A stretch of 64,000 nt of DNA. Source: Helichrysum umbraculigerum. Lineage: Eukaryota; Streptophyta; Magnoliopsida; Asterales; Asteraceae. The position numbers and the translations under genes were made by a program. Shown here piece after piece: positions 60,723 through 64,000 of the stretch. Position 1 is the first letter of the stretch, and each line of letters opens with the position of its first letter. The DNA is taken from contig CATIUR010000005.1 in assembly GCA_949592205.1 (NCBI GenBank), positions 134,933,277-134,997,276 of the forward strand, written 5' to 3'. Below the pieces are notes generated by a model. That model did no database searches and was not told the DNA's origin. It was given only the letters and a program-made list of their open reading frames with translations.

Positions 60723-62522
60723 GTCTTTTAGTTTAGGCCCATTTCACCAATTGGTTTGGTGAAGTCGAGATGGCCCATTTAAGAAATTCTACTTTGGTCC
60801 ATTTACTTTACTCGATAGCTATCCAACTATCCAAGTCGAGTAAATAATTTTGTTTGCTGATTTTTTTAATAAGAATTAAAAGTAGACCCTCAAAATTATA
60901 ACATTTATAGTTTTATACCTCTAGTGAATGTCACAGATATCTCTTGCATTTGTTTTACTGGACAACCTTGATTTATTATACATTTACATTTGTATTTAAA
61001 TCCGAGTTTTCTTAACAACTTTTCTTAGAAAAGAAAATTTTTAATTTTTCTTTTATAACTAAAAAGTTGAAAATTACTTTTTATGGTTCTCTTAGTTTTT
61101 CATCTTTACTAATTTCTCTAAATAGTAAAACTCCATCTCTTATATTTGAAAGTATTTTCTAACTTACCTTTTGTGGTTCTCTTAGTTTTTCATCTCTACT
61201 ATTTCTCTCAAGAGTAAAACTCCATCTCTTATATTTGAAAGTATTTTCTAACTTTTTCATTTTTATAGAAGTAAAACACCCTCCATTCTTTAGAAAAACG
61301 AAAAAAGTAAAATGAATAAATTTATCCATGCTGAAATGCGCAAATATTTGATTATTGTTTAGAATAGTATCTTCTACTATATATAAGGAAAACTATATTA
61401 CCTCTAAGCTTGCCATGTGTCACTAACTTATTGGTTCTTTAAAAAAAAAAAAACTAATCTTAAATGAGTAATGCTATATGGAACTAAATATATGGACCTA
61501 CAAATGTGATTGGTTGATTTTTTTCTCTCTCTGAATCTCATCCGATCAATTTTTTACATTCACTAATCAAATCTTTAAGCCTATATTTAGTCTTACAACT
61601 TTAGGCCTGCCAATCATTTTCCATCTTAAATATCTTATGATAACTATTTAGGAGTCTTACATTTATACAATAATTTTTAATAATCTCTTTAATTTTTTAT
61701 GATAATTATTTAACAATCTTACATTTGTGCACCAATTTTCAATAATCTTCAATTCCTAAATCCCTACATGTTCATATTCTTGCTTAATGTGCTATTGCCA
61801 CTTAAAATTATGATTTTTCATTCTTTTAACTAATCAAGGATCGTAGAGTTTAGATAAATATATCTATTATGCCATACCTTTTATAATTTATTTTGCATTT
61901 AATTTAAGATGATTTTATCACTTTATTTTAAATTTTTATATAATATCGACATCGATTTCTCTTTGACGTTTCAAGACATCACCGTTTGTAACTTAAGTGG
62001 TGATCTTTGTGGTAGCATTTTATCTTCTTTTTTTTTTTTTTGTAGTTTTATTACTTTTTAATTTAGGTTGCTACTACGTTTAGGATATTAAGCAGTATCC
62101 GCGAACATGTATAGTTAAAGTGAGATTGATCGTATGATAATCAAACGATTTTCTAATATTAATTCCCAAGTTTTGATATTTTGATACCTATATATCTCAT
62201 ATACTTTAGATTATCTTAATTAGTGTGATGTTCTCTTGCTAAGAACAAGACATTAAAAAGTTTATAGTATGCATGAGAAATGAAGATGTGAGCTACGATA
62301 GTTGTATTATTAAACGGTTACTACTCAACCTACATTTCTACCTAAAGAAAAAATTATTTTTGTTTCGTTTAAGCACCCACTTTAAAAATAACATATATAT
62401 AGCATTAAAAAAAGTTAAAATTAACGATTGTGTGTGTGGGTTGTGCGATAGATTTAGTAGTCTATGCATAAGGGAAGAGATTATGAAAGTAAGTTGGTGT
62501 TATGTATTAAATGAACTTTGCA

Positions 62523-62524
<2 letters not shown>
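60723..62524. other. AT-rich intergenic region
   Basis: No host gene was found. It contains a 90-bp tandem duplication at 61075-61260. At 61370 there is a Helitron-5'-like start, A|TCTTCTACTATATATAAGG, without a matching 3' end in the window. Confidence 0.55.
61075..61260. repeat. 90-bp tandem duplication
   Basis: GGTTCTCTTAGTTTTTCATC..AAAACTCCATCTCTTATATTTGAAAGTATTTTCTAACTT is repeated once with a period of 90 bases and a few differences. Confidence 0.9.

Positions 62525-62563
<39 letters not shown>
62525..62563. repeat. (AT)n microsatellite
   Basis: An AT run of about 39 bases, located 300 bp before the pararetrovirus-like ORF. Confidence 0.97.
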
Positions 62564-62566
<3 letters not shown>

Positions 62567-62860
62567 CCATGAGCTCATTTTTTTGAGGTGGTAGTAGTTA
62601 TGGATTATATTCTTATGAAAATTATGGATTGTTTGATTTTATCATTGTTGAAAGAAAAAATTAATTTATATATGTTGAGAAAATATACATCTGCGTTGGT
62701 AAGCCCTGTCGATCAGCTGGTTGGAATTAGTCACAGACGGACAGTAAGACGACCGTACCACAGCGATATGGGGGTGTTCCCGGAGAAGGTATGTTCAATC
62801 AACATTATAAGTTAAGATTTTCAGAAAACAAAGTTTAAATCAAATAGTTAATAATTAAAT
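62564..62860 (+). other. Leader-like region before the pararetrovirus ORF
   Basis: A small open frame at 62588-62815 (75 codons) ends just before the movement-protein-like ORF. Its 3' half (62695-62790) is distinctly richer in G+C than the rest and could be a remnant of viral intergenic DNA or of the host junction. No family was recognised. Confidence 0.3.
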
Positions 62861-63922
62861 ATGAATAGAGTCACAAGATTACTATCAAATCAAAGAAGTA
62901 GTTCTACTTCTGAAATCGAAGAAGAACATGATCATACAAATTCTATGGAAGTTTCTATTTCAAACATTGAAAACAATTTGAAAGATTGGAGTATACCTAA
63001 ACAAAAGATTAGTAATATTTATAATATTGGTTCTTTTGATTATTTCCAGGGATATTCTATAAAACAAACAGAAAAAACTTTACCTCTTCTACAAAATAAT
63101 CAATGTATACAACTTTTTTCCAAGAATACTATTAAAGAACATATGAAAAGCTATAAATTTCTACATATAGGATTAATACAGATAGCTATTAAACCCTTGA
63201 CTAGAATAGGATTAGATGTACCTACTTTAGTTATATTAAGAGATGCTAGACATTTAAATTTTAAAAATTCCTTATTAGCTATGGCAGAATCCAATATATG
63301 TAATGGCCCTATATATTTTAATTGTTATCCTAATTTCACTATATCTTTATTCGATAAAAATATATTAGATACTTTAACCTTAACAATTAAAACAAAAAAT
63401 TTAGATATTAAACAAGGAACTGACCCTATACTCGTTATATATAGAGTTTTATATAAAACAATGACCACTATTGTGGAACCAAGATCAAAATTAATGTCAC
63501 CAAAAGATGAAACTATAATATTTGAAGCTAATACTAGAAATTCTAGAGTTAATATACCTAAAAGATTAAAATGGAATGAAATTACTCAAAACCAAAATTG
63601 GAAATTAGAAGATATAAGTTCACCTAAACCCTTAGAAACTATTAGCAAAATATCAGATATTACAGAACATACTGACGGAAGTATAGAAATAGATTTTGGA
63701 AAAGAACCACCTAGATATTCTACATATATTCCTGAAACCTCTAGTTCAAAATCTAGTGAACCCTTATTAAGAAGATCACAGTCTATGAGAGTTAAAGGAG
63801 TTGATTTTAATAGATCTATACCTAAACCACTATATGAAGATGATAATATAAGTGAAGATTTTAGTAACACTTATAACCCCTCTAAATCTGAAGTAGATTA
63901 TTATAGAGAAGAACAATTATGA
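62861..63922 (+). CDS. Endogenous caulimovirid-like 30K movement protein (353 aa, intact frame)
   Basis: An uninterrupted frame from ATG 62861 to TGA 63922. The central part (about residues 95-210) has the layout of the viral 30K movement-protein superfamily as found in Caulimoviridae: a hydrophobic beta-rich stretch (FLHIGLIQIAIKPLTRIGLD), an LRDAR block with the conserved Asp near residue 128, and a downstream NGPIYFNCYPN block with the conserved Gly near 149. The C-terminal third is Ser/Pro/Glu-rich and looks disordered. The role in a virus is cell-to-cell movement through plasmodesmata. The stop overlaps the ATG of the next ORF (ATGA), as in compact viral genomes. Codon usage is very A/T-rich. 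No break is seen in this ORF, although integrated copies are usually decayed. The genus (petuvirus- or florendovirus-like) is not determined. Confidence 0.75.
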   Translation: MNRVTRLLSNQRSSSTSEIEEEHDHTNSMEVSISNIENNLKDWSIPKQKISNIYNIGSFDYFQGYSIKQTEKTLPLLQNNQCIQLFSKNTIKEHMKSYKFLHIGLIQIAIKPLTRIGLDVPTLVILRDARHLNFKNSLLAMAESNICNGPIYFNCYPNFTISLFDKNILDTLTLTIKTKNLDIKQGTDPILVIYRVLYKTMTTIVEPRSKLMSPKDETIIFEANTRNSRVNIPKRLKWNEITQNQNWKLEDISSPKPLETISKISDITEHTDGSIEIDFGKEPPRYSTYIPETSSSKSSEPLLRRSQSMRVKGVDFNRSIPKPLYEDDNISEDFSNTYNPSKSEVDYYREEQL

Positions 63923-64000
63923 GTAAAATACAAATGAATAACGATCATAATAATTTTATATCAGTTTATTTAATGTTCTTATATGAAGAACGAAAACAAT
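63919..64000 (+). CDS. Start of a second pararetrovirus ORF, cut by the window end
   Basis: ATG at 63919 overlaps the stop of the movement-protein-like ORF by four bases (ATGA). The frame stays open for the 27 codons left in the window. In caulimovirids the next ORF commonly encodes coat protein or a gag-pol-like polyprotein; too little is visible to say which. Confidence 0.45.
   Translation, partial: MSKIQMNNDHNNFISVYLMFLYEERKQ

Noticed and set aside
63586..63870. 94-codon minus-strand frame
   Set aside because: It is antisense to the movement-protein-like ORF, with no independent support.
61370..64000. Helitron starting at 61370 and containing the pararetrovirus
   Set aside because: The 5'-like motif at 61370 has no matching hairpin-CTAG end within the window.

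Overview
The window reads as nuclear DNA of a flowering plant. It is AT-rich, its genes have GT..AG introns, and most of the sequence is transposable elements. The protein families (TRF-like telobox Myb, ATL RING-H2, VAL/HSI2 B3 repressor) are those of land plants. The repeat style is that of a repeat-rich eudicot; Asteraceae is a guess that the sequence alone does not prove.

Four ordinary host genes can be modelled exon by exon with consistent phase. They are a telobox Myb (TRF-like) gene on the + strand (7280-12675, 5 exons, 477 aa), a single-exon ATL-type RING-H2 E3 ligase (16853-17347, +, 164 aa), a His-rich gene with XLG-like paired cysteines (18143-19510, -, 3 exons, 336 aa), and a VAL1/VAL2 (HSI2/HSL1) repressor with N-terminal Cys-rich, B3, CW and EAR elements (39628-47013, -, 13 exons, 853 aa). 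They act separately (telomere-motif binding, ubiquitination, unknown, seed-gene silencing) and form no operon-like unit.

Mobile DNA fills the rest. At 1-2107 lies the LTR and gag start of a Ty3/Gypsy element. A candidate Helitron covers 3091-7055. Six Mutator-like elements with exact 9-bp target duplications lie at 9701-11216 (inside an intron of the TRF-like gene), 19804-20987 (a giant foldback), 21829-23191, 38601-38894, 51838-52988 and 53946-54409. Three PIF/Harbinger-like elements with TTA/TAA duplications lie at 47671-48104, 49614-51499 and 56757-60719. A hAT element with an exact 8-bp duplication (50325-51148) is nested in the second of these, and an older hAT-like one lies at 14633-15702. 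A solo LTR with a 5-bp duplication lies at 55631-55960.

Between 23.3 and 38.6 kb is a cluster of chromovirus-like Ty3/Gypsy sequence. It holds an internally deleted element (23318-26890), a 3' LTR plus integrase/chromodomain fragment with one in-frame stop (26965-30360, -), and a complete non-coding element of LARD type (30746-38563) with a TSD, PBS, PPT and two LTRs about 98.5% identical by eye.

At the right edge (62861 to the window end) is an uninterrupted 353-codon ORF resembling a caulimovirid 30K-type movement protein. A second ORF starts in an ATGA overlap and is still open at base 64000. This looks like an endogenous pararetrovirus copy and is the most unusual item in the window. Exon limits, element borders and family names come from reading the sequence by eye; no database search was possible.
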